DNA of 48,684 nt from Azolla pinnata (taxonomy: Eukaryota > Streptophyta > Polypodiopsida > Salviniales > Salviniaceae). The stretch spans positions 1 to 48,684 of the forward strand of contig JBBBWG010028721.1 in assembly GCA_037176905.1 (NCBI GenBank), given 5' to 3'. This document shows, in pieces, positions 12,241-24,300 of this stretch (position 1 is the stretch's first letter; each line of letters starts with the position of its first letter). The position numbers and the translations under genes are program-made. The notes beneath the pieces are model-generated. The model made no database searches. It saw only the letters and a program-made list of their open reading frames with translations, and had not been told where the DNA came from.

Positions 12241-15224
12241 GATCGCAAAGATGAGTCGGGTCGGTGGGGTGTGGTCTGGTTCCGTCTTCTCCTTATGGTG
12301 CAGCTCGTGCATCGTGTGAAAAACAAAAACTCTGATGATGACAACATGCGATGAAGCAGAATGATTGGCTTCAGGCTGACGAAACGGTACTGGACTGACT
12401 GCATTTGGGGAACTCGCGGAGATACGTAGCGAATGTTAGTGTGTCGATATCATATCAGAAGAGTTCATTCAGACGTCTGGTGGATGCCCAGTATGCGCAT
12501 GCCGTTCATCGTCGTCTTGGACTGGGTCTCCGGGCCATGCCCCTCTGTAATGTTGCGACGAAGTCAATCTTTTGACATTGTTCGTTATCTCAAGGTCCTT
12601 TCAGTAGCGCCAAAATGGCTATAGAGTTCTGAGTAAGCAAGCATATACAAGGCTGTTACAACTAGTTAAGGGAGGGAGGAAGAAGCCGTTATCGTCAAAT
12701 TAGACAAGCAAAACGCGTGGAAATTCTGCCAATACTTGATCAATTCCAATCGCTTCAAAATGGCCGCATCTGACTGACCAAGGACGGATACTATAAATTT
12801 GAGTCTTCAGCATATGGATTGATTCAGACCAGATTTGTTAAACTACTTCTCCTCTAGCGGGGCTTTTGCGTAATTCTCTCGCGTCTGTTTTTCAAACAAA
12901 CCATAAGGTAGTGGAGCGTACCAGCTCCCATAACTTGTCATGTTCCTTTATACCAATGTCAGTGAGGTTTCCATTCCAGTTTTCATTGAGAATGGATTTC
13001 CTCAAAGAATGCAATAACGGAGGAAATATACACAGAGTTGATGCTCCATACAAAGTTGCAAAACACATTTAAAATGTAGGGTAAATGAGATCATTTCCTC
13101 TGCGTTTTTCGGCAGTAAAAGAATGCACTAAACGAGGTCTGATGCTCCATCCCATCTAACGCCGAGAAAAGAAAAAACATCATAAAAACCGCGATAACAT
13201 ACGAAATGAAGTCGTGGCAAGCACGCAAAGCAGATCGTCAGTTAGAAGATATTTCGGAATGCAACGCAGATCGTATGGCGAAGAATGCATGCCTGTGTGT
13301 GTGTGTGTGTGTGTGTGTGTTTGTGTGTGTATGTATGCATTCAAGAACAACGGCTCATGCAAAGAAAATCTCTTGCTTGTACCGACGAATGTAAAATCGA
13401 GGCCACGAATAATGCCCGATCGATTCCATTGAGCAGTTCGATCTCGATGACTCTAGAAGAATCAGATCAGCTCTCTCTGATTCGAAGCTCCTGATGTCAA
13501 GACCTCACACTTTGACTCGACTCTGGCCAGAGAGAAAGAAAGCAGGTAAATGGAAGCTACAATCACTCTGCAAAAAGAAGTCGGATTCCTCGAAACTCAT
13601 TATTATTTCAATCGGCAATCCAAGGAAGAATCGATGGAGAAACGACTACCAATATCATCCGAAACCCGGATCACGCTCTACACGCATCGACTTTTGCCTA
13701 GAGGTCCTCGGTCAAGAAGCTCGATCAGAACAGAGGCTCTTTCGAGCCCAACAGATCTTTTCGATGACAAACAAAGCCAATCTAAAACACTCGAATATCC
13801 TTTTGGTACTTGGAGAATATAGTGTAAAACCACCCCAGATATCAGGAAATATATAGGCCTAATGTATCCAAATGAAATACATCGATAAACGATGTATCAT
13901 GGCATCTTAACTATAAACGGTTGTTCCGTAATGACAGGTTAACCACTATTAGAATGAAAAATCTAATGTATGTCCAAAAACTATTGACAATACAACAGAC
14001 ATAAAAACCAACGATTTTTTGCGTACGCTAAACTAAAAATCTTATGGTATGCGATGATATCGTAACTAAAATATAAAAGCTCAACTTGAATTGATGCAAA
14101 ACTAATAACTTGTATCATTGTTGAGTGGTTATGATTTATTCGGGAACGTATCAGAACAGAACAGCCTTGAATGTTCAGCTATTTACTTGAAGTTCTCTTC
14201 ACGTCAAAATATATCGGATTACCTTCTATAAAAAACATGAAAAACGCATTTTGTGAAGCAATCATACACAAAAATGTGCACATTATATTGATAAGAAAAA
14301 AAAAACCCTGTTGATTGATTTGTTGGTTCTAGTCTAAATAAAGTTAAGGTTAGGGAAACTTTGTCATGCCACATTGGCTCTGTAAACTTTATAACAAATG
14401 AAATGATATTTTCTTTTAGGGGGAAAAAAAAGTTAAGGTTAGGGTTAAGGTTAGAGCTTGGGCCAGGATTAGGGTTAGGATTAATCAGAGTTAGAGGGCA
14501 ATGGATATGAGGGAGTAGCTATCAGAGTTAGCTGCAGTTGCAATTATGTCATTCAAAGTGTATAAGTAGTTGTAATAGAAGCTAACCACGGTTAACGTTG
14601 GCACTATGGATACCTAGAGATGGAGTGGCTTAATTTGAAGGTATTCCTGGCAAATAGATAAAACTTCTGAGGGCATTACAGTTTACCAAAATATTGCGTA
14701 TAGTACTGCCATTTTAAGCAAGGGTAATCCGGAAAATTGTGAAATAATCAAGAGATCTTTTGATAAATAAGTGAACTTCCAAGGGTATTCTGGTACTTTT
14801 CCTTCATTCTATATGTACAGACACAATCTATTTTATTTATAGATTTGAACATTCGGGTTCTTAATCGGAGCACCGAAGCATTTCGACCCCAAGATTGTTT
14901 TCAACAGCTTCTGCAATTCCACCCGCGATTCAGAGAGCCATCTAGAGCAGGTTTTAACAGGGAAGAACTTGTCAGGCAAATTTCTATACAAGGGTCAAAG
15001 AACAAAACGAATCGTGTGGCGCTTCCTCGGCAGCATCCAGGGCCTTTGGATTAACATACCAATGTTTTTCGAGCACGAATCCTATATCAGAGAGAGACAG
15101 AGAGAGAGAGAGAGGAACAAGGTTTGAGCTACATTCTGGCACCTGCTTCCTGGCCTCTAGATGCATTTCCTGTATCCCCAGGCTTGAGCGATATTTACAA
15201 GCACAATGCAAAATGATCGAAGAA
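12241..15224. other. Intergenic, no supported gene
   Basis: It contains a (GT)n microsatellite at about 13294-13330 and a short telomere-like patch at about 14431-14495 (GGTTAGGGTTAAGG). Open frames such as 13494-13856 and 14845-15054 on plus are unrecognised and lack splice continuity, so I call none of them. The 3' UTR of STAY-GREEN likely reaches into the right end. Confidence 0.6.
13294..13330. repeat. (GT)n microsatellite
   Basis: An uninterrupted GT run is followed by a short interrupted TTGTGTGTGTATGTATG tail. It generates several spurious cysteine-valine-rich open frames on plus and threonine-histidine frames on minus. Confidence 0.95.
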
Positions 15225-15262
15225 CATGTATGTATGTATGTATGTATGTATGTATGTATGTA
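15225..15262. repeat. (ATGT)n microsatellite
   Basis: About nine tandem ATGT units lie just downstream (on minus) of the STAY-GREEN stop codon, probably in its 3' UTR. Confidence 0.95.
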
Positions 15263-15301
15263 TGGTATGTGTACATACGATACAGTCGCGATCGATCTGA
15301 G

Positions 15302-18300
15302 TCAGAGCAAAGGAGGAGGCCTCTTAGGGGTGGTTTCTATGCTCATCGAGTCGATGAGAGCGGTTTCAAAGTTTACCGACAAGTCGTTGCTGTAAACAAC
15401 ATTCCTGAAGGATGCTGGGAGAGGAATGACATGGCCATGGGGGGAGCAACAATCACATGCCTTCTGGCATCTCATCGGTGGCCCCTTCACCGAGGCCAAT
15501 GCAGTGTTTGCCACCGCCTCATCTTCATCCCCGCCGTTGCTTCCATCCATTTCCTGATCTGCACCCCTCAGTGGTGGCCCCTGCGACAAAAAAATTCCAC
15601 TGATCTCGATGCCATCCTTAATACTAGTTCGATTTCGATTCAATCCTATCTGATCTCGATTCGATTCGATCCGATTCGACTCGGCTTACTTTGCTTCGGA
15701 TCGAATTCGACTCCCACTTGATTTCATTTCGTTCGATTCACTCGATTTGATTCAATTCAACTCATAATTTGATCTCATTCGGTTCGATTCACTTAATTTG
15801 ATTCACTTCGTTTAATTCGATTCAGCTCAACTCGATTCGATCTCATTCCGTTTGATTCACTTGTTTGATTCAAATCAGCTCAGGTTGAGTCGATTCAATT
15901 CAATTCAGCTCAAATTTGAGTTGAATTGATTCGATTGGATTCAATTCGATTTGATCTGATCCGATGGCAATCCACTTGACGCTAGTTAATTTCATTTCAT
16001 TCTATTTCACTTCATCGAATTATCTAATTCGATTCAGCTCAGCTTGATTTAATCTCAATTCACTCGATTTGATCCGATTCAGCTCAAGTTGAGTTGATTC
16101 GATTCAATTCAAGCTCAAACTTGAGTCGATTGGATCCGATTCAGCTCAAACTAGAGTTGAGGTGATCCGATTCGATACGACTCGATTCAATTCGATTTGA
16201 TTTGATTCAATTCAATCCACTTGCCTTTATGGCCGCTTCCCTGAGGGGTCCCCAGCACTCAACGCGGTTGAATTCCTCTATGTGCGAATCGAAGAATACC
16301 CACACTAACGATTCCTCCAGCTCTGTAACACAACAACAAATAGATCGTTAATCTTGCGATCATCATGCTCTAGCAAGTCACCTGACATGATCAAGGAGTA
16401 TCATTTATTTTAAAAAAACAAAAGACAAGGCCTCAACTATTAGACCTGGATGATTCTTGAACAGAGTCTCATCGCCATGCATGAATGCTGCGAGGACCTG
16501 CACCACCAACCGAGCAGAACCAGGTGTCAATGAATACAATTTGCATGAAACAATGGCGTGGCATCTCAAAAGCCCAATTCGAACGTCAAAACATCACCAT
16601 CTAGCTACACAAAATCTTAGCTAAATCTGGCATTGGACTAGAGACTTGCCGCCAGATCCGATGTCAACATTAGTCAAACAAAAGACCCATCAGCATGGCA
16701 ACGCTCGTCGAATCGGGTGGCCAGACGAGGAGATTCTATCATAGACAGACGAAATGTCCATGACCCGATTCCGTGTGTTCTTGTGCTAACTAACCCTTAA
16801 ATAACCGTTCGGACGACTTCAAAGGCCAGATACACTAGGAGATCTGATGTTTGCCCTCGCATCCAATGGTCAGATTGACGAATTTTGCACTGGCCCTTAC
16901 CGTGTATAACAACTCCCAAAGGCCAAATTTAACGAATTCTGCACTAGCACTTAACGCGTATAACAACTCCACAAGACAGGTTAGCAAATTCAGTATCCTG
17001 GATGAAACAACTCTGCGTTTCAACGGCGGCATCAATCGGCAATGACTAGGAGATTCGATGCTTGCTATTATTGAATTAAGCATCGAACGACTCTTAACAG
17101 TGCAATCAGGAGATTCTATAATTACTCCTTAATTAAGCACTTAAGGAGCTCTAACGGCTGGGATTAAAACGACCAAATTTAACGAATTCTGCACTAGCGC
17201 TTAACACGTATAACAGCTCCACAGGACAGATTAACGGATTCAATATCTTGGACGAACTGAGTCTGCGTTTTGCCTTGAATTGACCATTCGATGGCGGCAT
17301 CAATCGGAAATGACTAGGAGATTCGATGCTTGCTATTATCGAATTAAGCGTCGAACAACTCCTAACAGTGTAATTAGGAGATTCTAGAATTAATTACTCC
17401 TTAATTAAGCACTTAAGGAGGTCTAATGGCTGGGATTAGCGGTTCCTTCTTGTGTTTGCCCTAATTCTCTTCATCTTCATCAGCAAGAAGAGCACAGACA
17501 CACAAACGGAGACGGAGACGCAGACGCAGACGCAGACGGCGATGGAGATGGAGATGCGGATGGAGATGGAGATGGAGATGGAGATGGAGATGGAGATGGA
17601 GATGACTCACCACAGGGAGCTCTTTGCGGAAGATATGGAAACGCAGGCGCGCCAGCAGATCCAGCAGCCAATGGCCCCCGCTGATATGGCAGTGGACATG
17701 GAGGGAGAGCACGCCCTGCGTCTTGTGCCACTCCGCCAGCACCTCGTCCCGCTGGAACCTGTTGTACCATCCCTCGAACTGGCAAGCACAGACAAGAAAA
17801 GAATCCATCTCTCTTTCTGTTTTTGTCTTTCTCGGTCTACTGCGGTTCTTCACAGGTATGGACATGGAAGCACGAAGCAAGCAAGGAGGAACAAAGGAAA
17901 GCAGAAGAACGGAGATGGCGATGGTGCGGAAGGGGGGGGGGAGGAGGCGGGAACCTGCGCGATGTTGATGGTGTGGGAGACGGCGAGGGTGAGCTTGGCG
18001 GTGATGTCGCTGTGCGTGAGCGTGTAGGCGCGGGGCATCTGCTCCGGGTGCTTGTCCTTGCCATCGCCGAGGAAGAGGACCTTGAGCTTGGAGGATTCGA
18101 AGATGGAGGGGCCGAAGAGGCGGGCAGAGACCTGCAGAAGCAAGAAGAAGCAAGAAGGAGATCAGAAGGAGGCGATGGATGGATCGAAGGAAGGGAAAGG
18201 CCGTCCGTGATGGAGCTGAAGCAGGTACTCACCACCAAATTAGGGTTAGGGTTAGGGTTAGGGTTAGGGTTAGGGTTAGGGTTAGGGTTCCAAGGCCTGC

Positions 18301-18436
18301 GATGGCGGAGCAGGAGGAGGAGGTCGGGCTGCAGGCGCGCCGGCCAATGGCGCGGCGCCACGTGGCGGCCGGCGGCGGCGGCCGGTTTCACACCTATGGC
18401 TGCGGCCGGCGCCACCGCGGCGCCCCCGGGACTCAT
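15302..18436 (-). CDS. SGR: STAY-GREEN Mg-dechelatase, six exons
   Basis: Predicted minus exons are 18436-18233, 18131-17955, 17778-17611, 16497-16446, 16322-16225 and 15580-15302, all phase-consistent, giving 325 aa. SGR removes magnesium from chlorophyll a in plastids, starting chlorophyll breakdown. Family blocks seen are RLFGPSIFESSKLKVLFLG, YTLTHSDITAKLTLAVSHTI, GWYNRFQRDEVLAEW, SLHVHCHISGGHWLLDL, FRKELPVV, FMHGDETLFKNHPELEESLVWVFF and FNRVECWGPLREA. The C-terminal Cys motif has C271, C275, C277 and C278 followed by IPLP. The N-terminal 68 aa should be a transit peptide. It is Ala/Arg-rich and ends in eight or nine Asn-Pro repeats encoded by telomeric TTAGGG units. Intron 5 uses a GC donor (AAG|GCAAGT). 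The start at 18436 is chosen as the first Met after a stretch that looks like UTR; an in-frame Met at 18673 is less likely. Confidence 0.93.
15581..16224. repeat. GATTCGATTCAGCTCA-type repeat filling SGR intron 5
   Basis: From about 15640 to 16210 the sequence is a loosely periodic array of TCGATT, GATTCAATTC and CAGCTCAA(A/G)TTGAG units. It fills almost the entire intron between SGR exons 5 and 6. The block has no long open frame. The intron starts with GC and ends with GTCGCAG on minus. Confidence 0.85.
16863..17445. repeat. Tandem duplication of about 250 bp in SGR intron 3
   Basis: The segment starting CCAAATTTAACGAATTCTGC occurs at about 16923 and 17173. The shared 3' parts GCGGCATCAATCGG (about 17026 and 17294) and CTCCTTAATTAAGCACTTAAGGAG follow in the same order. 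A partial third copy begins at about 16863 with GACGAATTTTGCAC. The copies are highly similar but carry small indels, including an insertion in copy two (TTTTGCCTTGAATTGACC). No coding capacity is supported. Confidence 0.85.
17516..17602. repeat. Hexanucleotide tract (GAGACG/GCAGAC then GGAGAT)
   Basis: Short tandem hexamers run up to 9 bp from the donor site of SGR exon 3 (donor GT at 17610-17609 on minus). Because hexamers keep frame, intron read-through would add His-Leu repeats. That produces long spurious minus-strand frames. Confidence 0.9.
18240..18287. repeat. Eight perfect TTAGGG telomeric units within SGR exon 1
   Basis: TTAGGG is repeated eight times without error. On minus it reads CCCTAA, and in the SGR frame each 6-bp unit gives Asn-Pro. 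The array ends 7 bp before the exon 1 donor GTG|GTGAGT. It is therefore predicted to be translated as residues of about 50-66, next to the transit-peptide region. Confidence 0.95.
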
Positions 18437-18961
18437 CCCCGCGCGTCTCTTCCTTCCTTCCCCGAGGAGCGTTCCTCTTTGTTGTTTGCTGGTTTTCTCG
18501 TTGCTGGAGATTGGATTTCCTTCTGCTTTGCAATGGAAATGCCACAGATAGGGCCTTGTGCGAGGAATGAGTTGGAGCGAGCAGGCAGACAAAGAGAGAG
18601 ATAGATAGATGGATGGATGGATGGATGGATGAGATGGATCGGTCGATCGATCAATAAGAACGAGTTGCAGCAAATGGATGGATGGATGATCGATCGATCG
18701 ATCAGGTGACAGGAATGAGTTGCGGAGCAGATGGATCGATAGGGAATGTGTTGGGAGCAGCTGGATCGATCGACCAGAAGGGAGTTTGGGAGCAGATCGG
18801 TGGACCGGATCGACGAAACAAGTATGGAGTGAATGAATGAATGAATGAATGAATGGAATGGAATGGAAAGGAAAGGAAAGGAACGGAGCGCAGACGCGAA
18901 GTCTTCTGTTGCGTATCGTACCGGTTATTGTCTGATGAAGTGGAAGGAGGAAGTTTTATAT
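18437..18961 (-). promoter_or_regulatory. SGR 5' UTR and core promoter
   Basis: On minus a TATAAAA box lies opposite plus 18954-18960, about 520 bp upstream of the chosen ATG. The leader contains (GGAT)n, (GATC)n and (GAAT)n tetranucleotide repeats at about 18600-18720 and 18830-18860. No uORF assignment is attempted; the extended in-frame Met at 18673 sits in these repeats. Confidence 0.55.
18600..18860. repeat. Tetranucleotide repeats (GATG, GATC, GAAT)
   Basis: Several short tandem tetramer runs occur: GATG at about 18608-18631, GATC at about 18640-18655 and 18688-18702, and GAAT at about 18832-18856. They lie in the presumed SGR leader and are likely polymorphic. Confidence 0.85.
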
Positions 18962-19876
18962 GCGTGTTTCGCTGGGCACCTCAGGCTTTTGGATTCTCTC
19001 CCTCTTTTTCCTCGATCAGAAAAATAATGCCAGCGACGACGACGACAGCAAGGGCCCACCTCTCGGAGCACACGTCTACAGTGCATTGCCTTTGGTGCAC
19101 AGAAGATTGTACATACATACGTACGCCGTATGTATTCGCCATGTTTGCGTGTTCTACTGCATCTCGCGTCTGTAATATCACCGTCGATACCATGAGGCTT
19201 TCTGCGTGTCTATATTTGTTGTTGTTGTGAGCATAACCATTCACCAACCTCTTCACCTTTATAGCTATCTAACCATACATGTCGTATAAACATGAGTGGA
19301 AGGATTATTCGAAGTGGTCGGGGAAGGAATAGTCACGATAGTCAGGATCGTACCTTGGTGGTGACGGGTTCCATGAGACGGATGTGAGGCTCTCGACCCA
19401 TGCGCTTGTTTCCTGTGGATTGACAGATTGCATTGTCTGTGATTGTACATGATCATTCCCCTTCTCAAGCATGTGATCGAATTCCCGTCTTCTAGTTTGA
19501 TCATGTCCTTGCTCCATCTGCTCGATTCGACTTGCCCCATGATGCCTTGTGCTGTGATTTTACATGCCTTTGCATTGTGGTAGTTGAACAACAATCCATG
19601 TGGGCAATGCCGCAAGGGAGGTTTAGGGCTTCCAGTACATGGAGAGAAGGCCATTCTGGCATCGACACGTAAAACGCAGACCGTCTACATCTCATGGATC
19701 ACCGTACACCGAGTTTCCATTGCATCTTCGTGCTTGTGCTATGATGCAATCAAACTGCTTGCCCTTGTTTAACCCTCCTGCGATCTCAGTACATCCTTAA
19801 CCTTTGGTGTCCCATTGTATTTGCTCTGTGATTGTGTGTACAAATCCCCAGTTGGAGAGAACATCAAGGCTCAGAG

Positions 19877-19907
<31 letters not shown>

Positions 19908-21309
19908 AGGTGAGTGGATGCTCAAGCATCGTTGTATGCTTTGTCTCATGGATCGTAATAGCCTAAGAAAATGTTTTTGTATCCTTCTTTTCCTCTCTTT
20001 CTCTCAATGGAGCCTGTATGATTAGGGTCGTTAGGTTTTAAGCAAGACAACATAAACCATTGCATCAAGTGTGATACAAGAGAGAATAAATTCAAGCACA
20101 AGCTTTGTAACTGACCAAATGTAGGCGCTTTATTGTCGGTGGGGCAAGATTTAGACCGATACGTGCATTCCTTTGCAGGTGGGACACTTACAAAGCGTGC
20201 ATGTGAATCATTAGACTTTTAACCCAACAAACTCCATAGCAAACAGATGATTTTATAGTGCTAAAAGTTTTTGGCTTTCCATAACTGGTTGATGATGCTT
20301 CACAAAAGCAATACAAGATTGACGCCAATCCATTCATGATGTCAACTTGTATATCATGATCTCTCAGGTCATTTACCTCCTGGTCTCGTCTTTTGGCCAA
20401 CTGTTAACCACTACACAGTCGCACGATTCGATCGAGCTATGTTCTTGATCAGCTGTGATAGCTTAGTTAACGGGGAAAGGCAGCAAACCCAATGTACAAA
20501 CCGGCGCAAACAAATTGCAATGCCTCAATACAATGAGTTGCAACTTGTTTTGCCAAACTCCCCTTTTCACTCCATTCCATTCACACGCCAATGTCACATG
20601 GTAAAAGATAGATAGATCACACTTTTTTTTTGAAGTGTTAGCTAGGCAATCTTCTTTCGCTTAGCTTCGAATGAGTTGGAATGAGAGCTAGTAGTTACAA
20701 TTGGGAAAACAACGTAATTGAGTATGTAATACGAGGAAGCAAACAAAGGTGGCTTGAAAACCAATCTCGAACAAAAGATTTCAATGAATCTATAAAATGT
20801 TTGGTTACTATTTTATTTTTTTCTACAAAAGCAAAAAAACAAATTCCAAAAAACCAGTCATGCAGTCATATTATTGTGGGTCTTTTGAGTCCCCTTCAAT
20901 CGCGCCAAATCACCCCTTCACTGTATACACAACCTGTTCCGTGTCATGGCATGCGCTTCCAATCCCATGTAATTGCATCTAACTGCCCCTCCAATGCATG
21001 CTACGCATCCGTTGACAAAATTCCAGCTGGCAGACTATGTACATCATCACGTGCTCGAAAATCTGCTTTTGCACAAACCTCTACCCATACATACATCTTT
21101 GACAAACTCAGCTGGCGGAAGATACATCGTATACCTTAGTACATCCATCCTACCACAATTTCAGTGACAAACCCTGCTAGCTTTTTATCAGCAATCTGCG
21201 AAAATATCCCGTGATTGAAGAACTAACCCACCCACCCCTGTTACATTCACTGTAGTAATCATATTACAATTCCAATTCGGCACTACCTTTTATTGCTGAT
21301 ATTGATCAA
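18962..21309. other. Spacer between SGR and ASHR1-like gene
   Basis: No open frame here has a recognisable domain. A (TC)n microsatellite lies at about 19876-19904. The right end probably carries the 3' UTR of the ASHR1-like gene. Several 60-150 codon frames (for example 20681-21139 plus) are low-support and were left out. Confidence 0.6.
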
Positions 21310-24300
21310 TTATATCTGCATCGCCAAAAGATGAGCTGCAGCTTCAGCCTCTTGTAAAGAAAGCCTCAGATTGCTCACCAGCTCAGCATTGCCTCCGTGT
21401 GTGAGTTCCAGGATTCCGAGTGCCTTTCTATATGATTTAACAGCATTCGTAATGTCCTCAAGGTACCTAGAGTCATTAATGGAAGGTGCTCATCAATGAA
21501 TGTCGATTCTCTCTCAAGAATCTCTAAGACATAATATTTCAATAATGAGATAATCCCATCATTAAAAATACAGCAGCTAAATCTATTATGGTCAATTATT
21601 GCTTCCTAAATCCTAGAGCTCATATACTCGCAAAACATTGAAACGAATAAGATTTCCTTCCTAAACCCTCAGCAGCACATCATTATGCTTTTACTCATAC
21701 GGCATAGGAAGCATATGACTTTCTTTTGATCTCACAATCACATAGCTCGCTTAAAAAACACTGGACAACATCTCGGCCTTATAACTATCTGAAAGGAGAA
21801 AATATTGTCTGTAGTTAAATCCAGCCCATAGGAGGAGAGACCAATCCTCTTCAATTCTCTATCAGCTCAGAGTCTGAAGATCAAAATTTGACAGTTTATC
21901 TTTTCACATAAGTTTTTACCAGCCTTTATGTATAATAATGAGCATAAGGGACTAGTGATACAGAGTTGAAAGATTCAAAAATCACATCCACAGAATTGAG
22001 TGCACTTACGAGCTCAACAATGAGAAAACACTGCTTAATAGAGAACATCATTGTGTACCATTCAAGCTTTCCGCAGGTATATAGTTGTAGTCCAAGTAAA
22101 GGATGGTGATGCTTGTACGCCCCTAGAAAGTTATAAGCTCATAATGAATTAGCTTTCAACCACTGAAATAGGTCATTCATATATTACCATACAAATAATG
22201 TAAATGTTCAGTGACAAAGTTAAACCTGAGTTCTAGTTGTCAATTTGGGATTTAAGATTTAGGGTTTAGGGTTTAGGATCTATACAGGGAACTAAGGTTG
22301 CTGCTTAGCATCTACACCCCATGTCAGGGAATTTCTTGCATCTGGGAACCAGCTACTGATACGGGCGATCCAGAAAGATCTCTATACTCATCGCATACAG
22401 ATTAATTGCCACCACTATAACCTTTGAAGAAAGAAAATTACAGTTTTTCTATTTCTCAAAAAAAAAGGACCTACTTTTATAGGATGGAATGGATTGGCGG
22501 CAATACAGAAGAGCAGATGACCAATCCTCCAGTGACATGCAAACCTGAGAAACAATCAACTAATTTTTTACAGGTTGAATTAAGGAAACAAATCAAAATG
22601 CAACATAAACCAGATAGATAAGATTTTCACCTTTATCAGAAGATCAAAAGTCTTAATCCTGTGTAATGAATCTTTTTTGAGCACCTGGGTTTGGCGCCGG
22701 TCAAGCTGTTCTAATGCATGTCTTGCTTCCAGGAAATCTAAAATGCAATCAAGGTCCACAAAACAAACACAACGAGAAGAGTAGTTGGAAAATACAGCCC
22801 GTATTCCCTGACTTGTTTGCACAGACAAAGTTTTAGATTTATTTTTTTACTAACATTCATTTTCTTAACATCCATAGATGTGGATGAACCCTTGCTAATT
22901 TTCTACAGTTGAGGAGCATCACTCATGTGCATTGCAACAAACGATGTGGATACTTCCTGAAGAGAAAATCCGTGTAGCTTGTTGATGTAAGGAACTACAG
23001 TGCTCCATTTCTTTCTGTATCATGTTCTTGTCATGTTTTGCCCTACATGTTTGGCATAGCATTGTCTCATCATCTCCTGTACAGCATGAAAATACTTGAG
23101 GATGTAGTAAGGACTTTCTTACTATCTACTGTTCGACAACTTACCTGGATCTAATACCAATAAACCCTTGCACTTTGAGCACATAAACCCCTCCATTCGT
23201 GCATCTTCCATAATGCCATCAGGAGACACCTGCAAGAGTAAAATAGATTATTAGTTTTAATGCTGAATGAATCAGCCAATTAAGTAATAGATCAACCTGC
23301 CGTTGACATCGTGCACAATCACAATCGAAGAAGTATTGTTCTCTTAAGCTTTTCTGCCGTATTTCAGTTATTGAACCAATCTCCACATAATTGATCATTA
23401 CCTAAAAGATAAATCAGGAATCATCATGATATGTATCTTCTATATGTGCTTAACTGTATTGCTGTCTAGATAAAATTCAAATGCTTAATAAGGAAGAGAT
23501 CAACAGTAACAAGCTAGAAATATATAAGTGAGTCCATGTGCATGTTTTTACAGAACAAACTTGAGGTTAAATTTTTCCAGATAGATAAGGAACCACGCTC
23601 ACGCAGTATTCAATTCTACATGATGCAAAAATGCATTCTTCCTAGAGTTATTTTATGTTGCTTACTATACGTACATGCATGAAAATTTGGGTTGTGTAAA
23701 CGTTTAATATATTAAAGACAAAAGTGCAACCTTTTATTAATAGGAATGAGACCCAGCCATTTGCAAGGAAGTCACATTACAGCTTCTGAAAATTTTACCA
23801 CATAATGTGGTGGTTTAAATCCGAACAGACATTATAAAATAAACTGCAATTTGTTTTGCACAAGAATTTACAGAAGTATACCTCAGATCCTTTCTCCATT
23901 GGTTCAAGTGCCCGGAGGCTGGCTCTTTTTCCTTCAAATATGAGGATACAATTTGGAATACAACTAGAAAATTCCCCAAGCATCATTAACCATCATTAGT
24001 AGGTAAAATGAAAATCAAGTTCAAACAAAAACCAATTAAAAATAGCTTACAGAAGATAATAGACAGAATTCAATATTTCACTGACCTATGATTGATAATG
24101 GAAAGCACAGGATATAGACCAATGCCCAAAGGTCGTAGCTCTTCATCAAGTATAGTGTGGGCATTACATGCCAGCTGCAACCACGGAGAAGCATTATAGA
24201 CACAAGAAAATGGTTACAATTTATACTATCTACAAGTTTATTTGGTATGAATCTCACTAAAATGTCAACAAATGCATGACATTTCTCATTCATATCAACA

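Noticed and set aside
13206..13494. Cysteine-valine-rich small proteins
   Set aside because: They are translations of the (GT)n microsatellite.
17461..18153. Long minus frame (230 codons) and parallel plus frames across the SGR region
   Set aside because: These are off-frame readings of SGR exons 2-3 and hexamer repeats; the SGR frame itself accounts for the coding signal.
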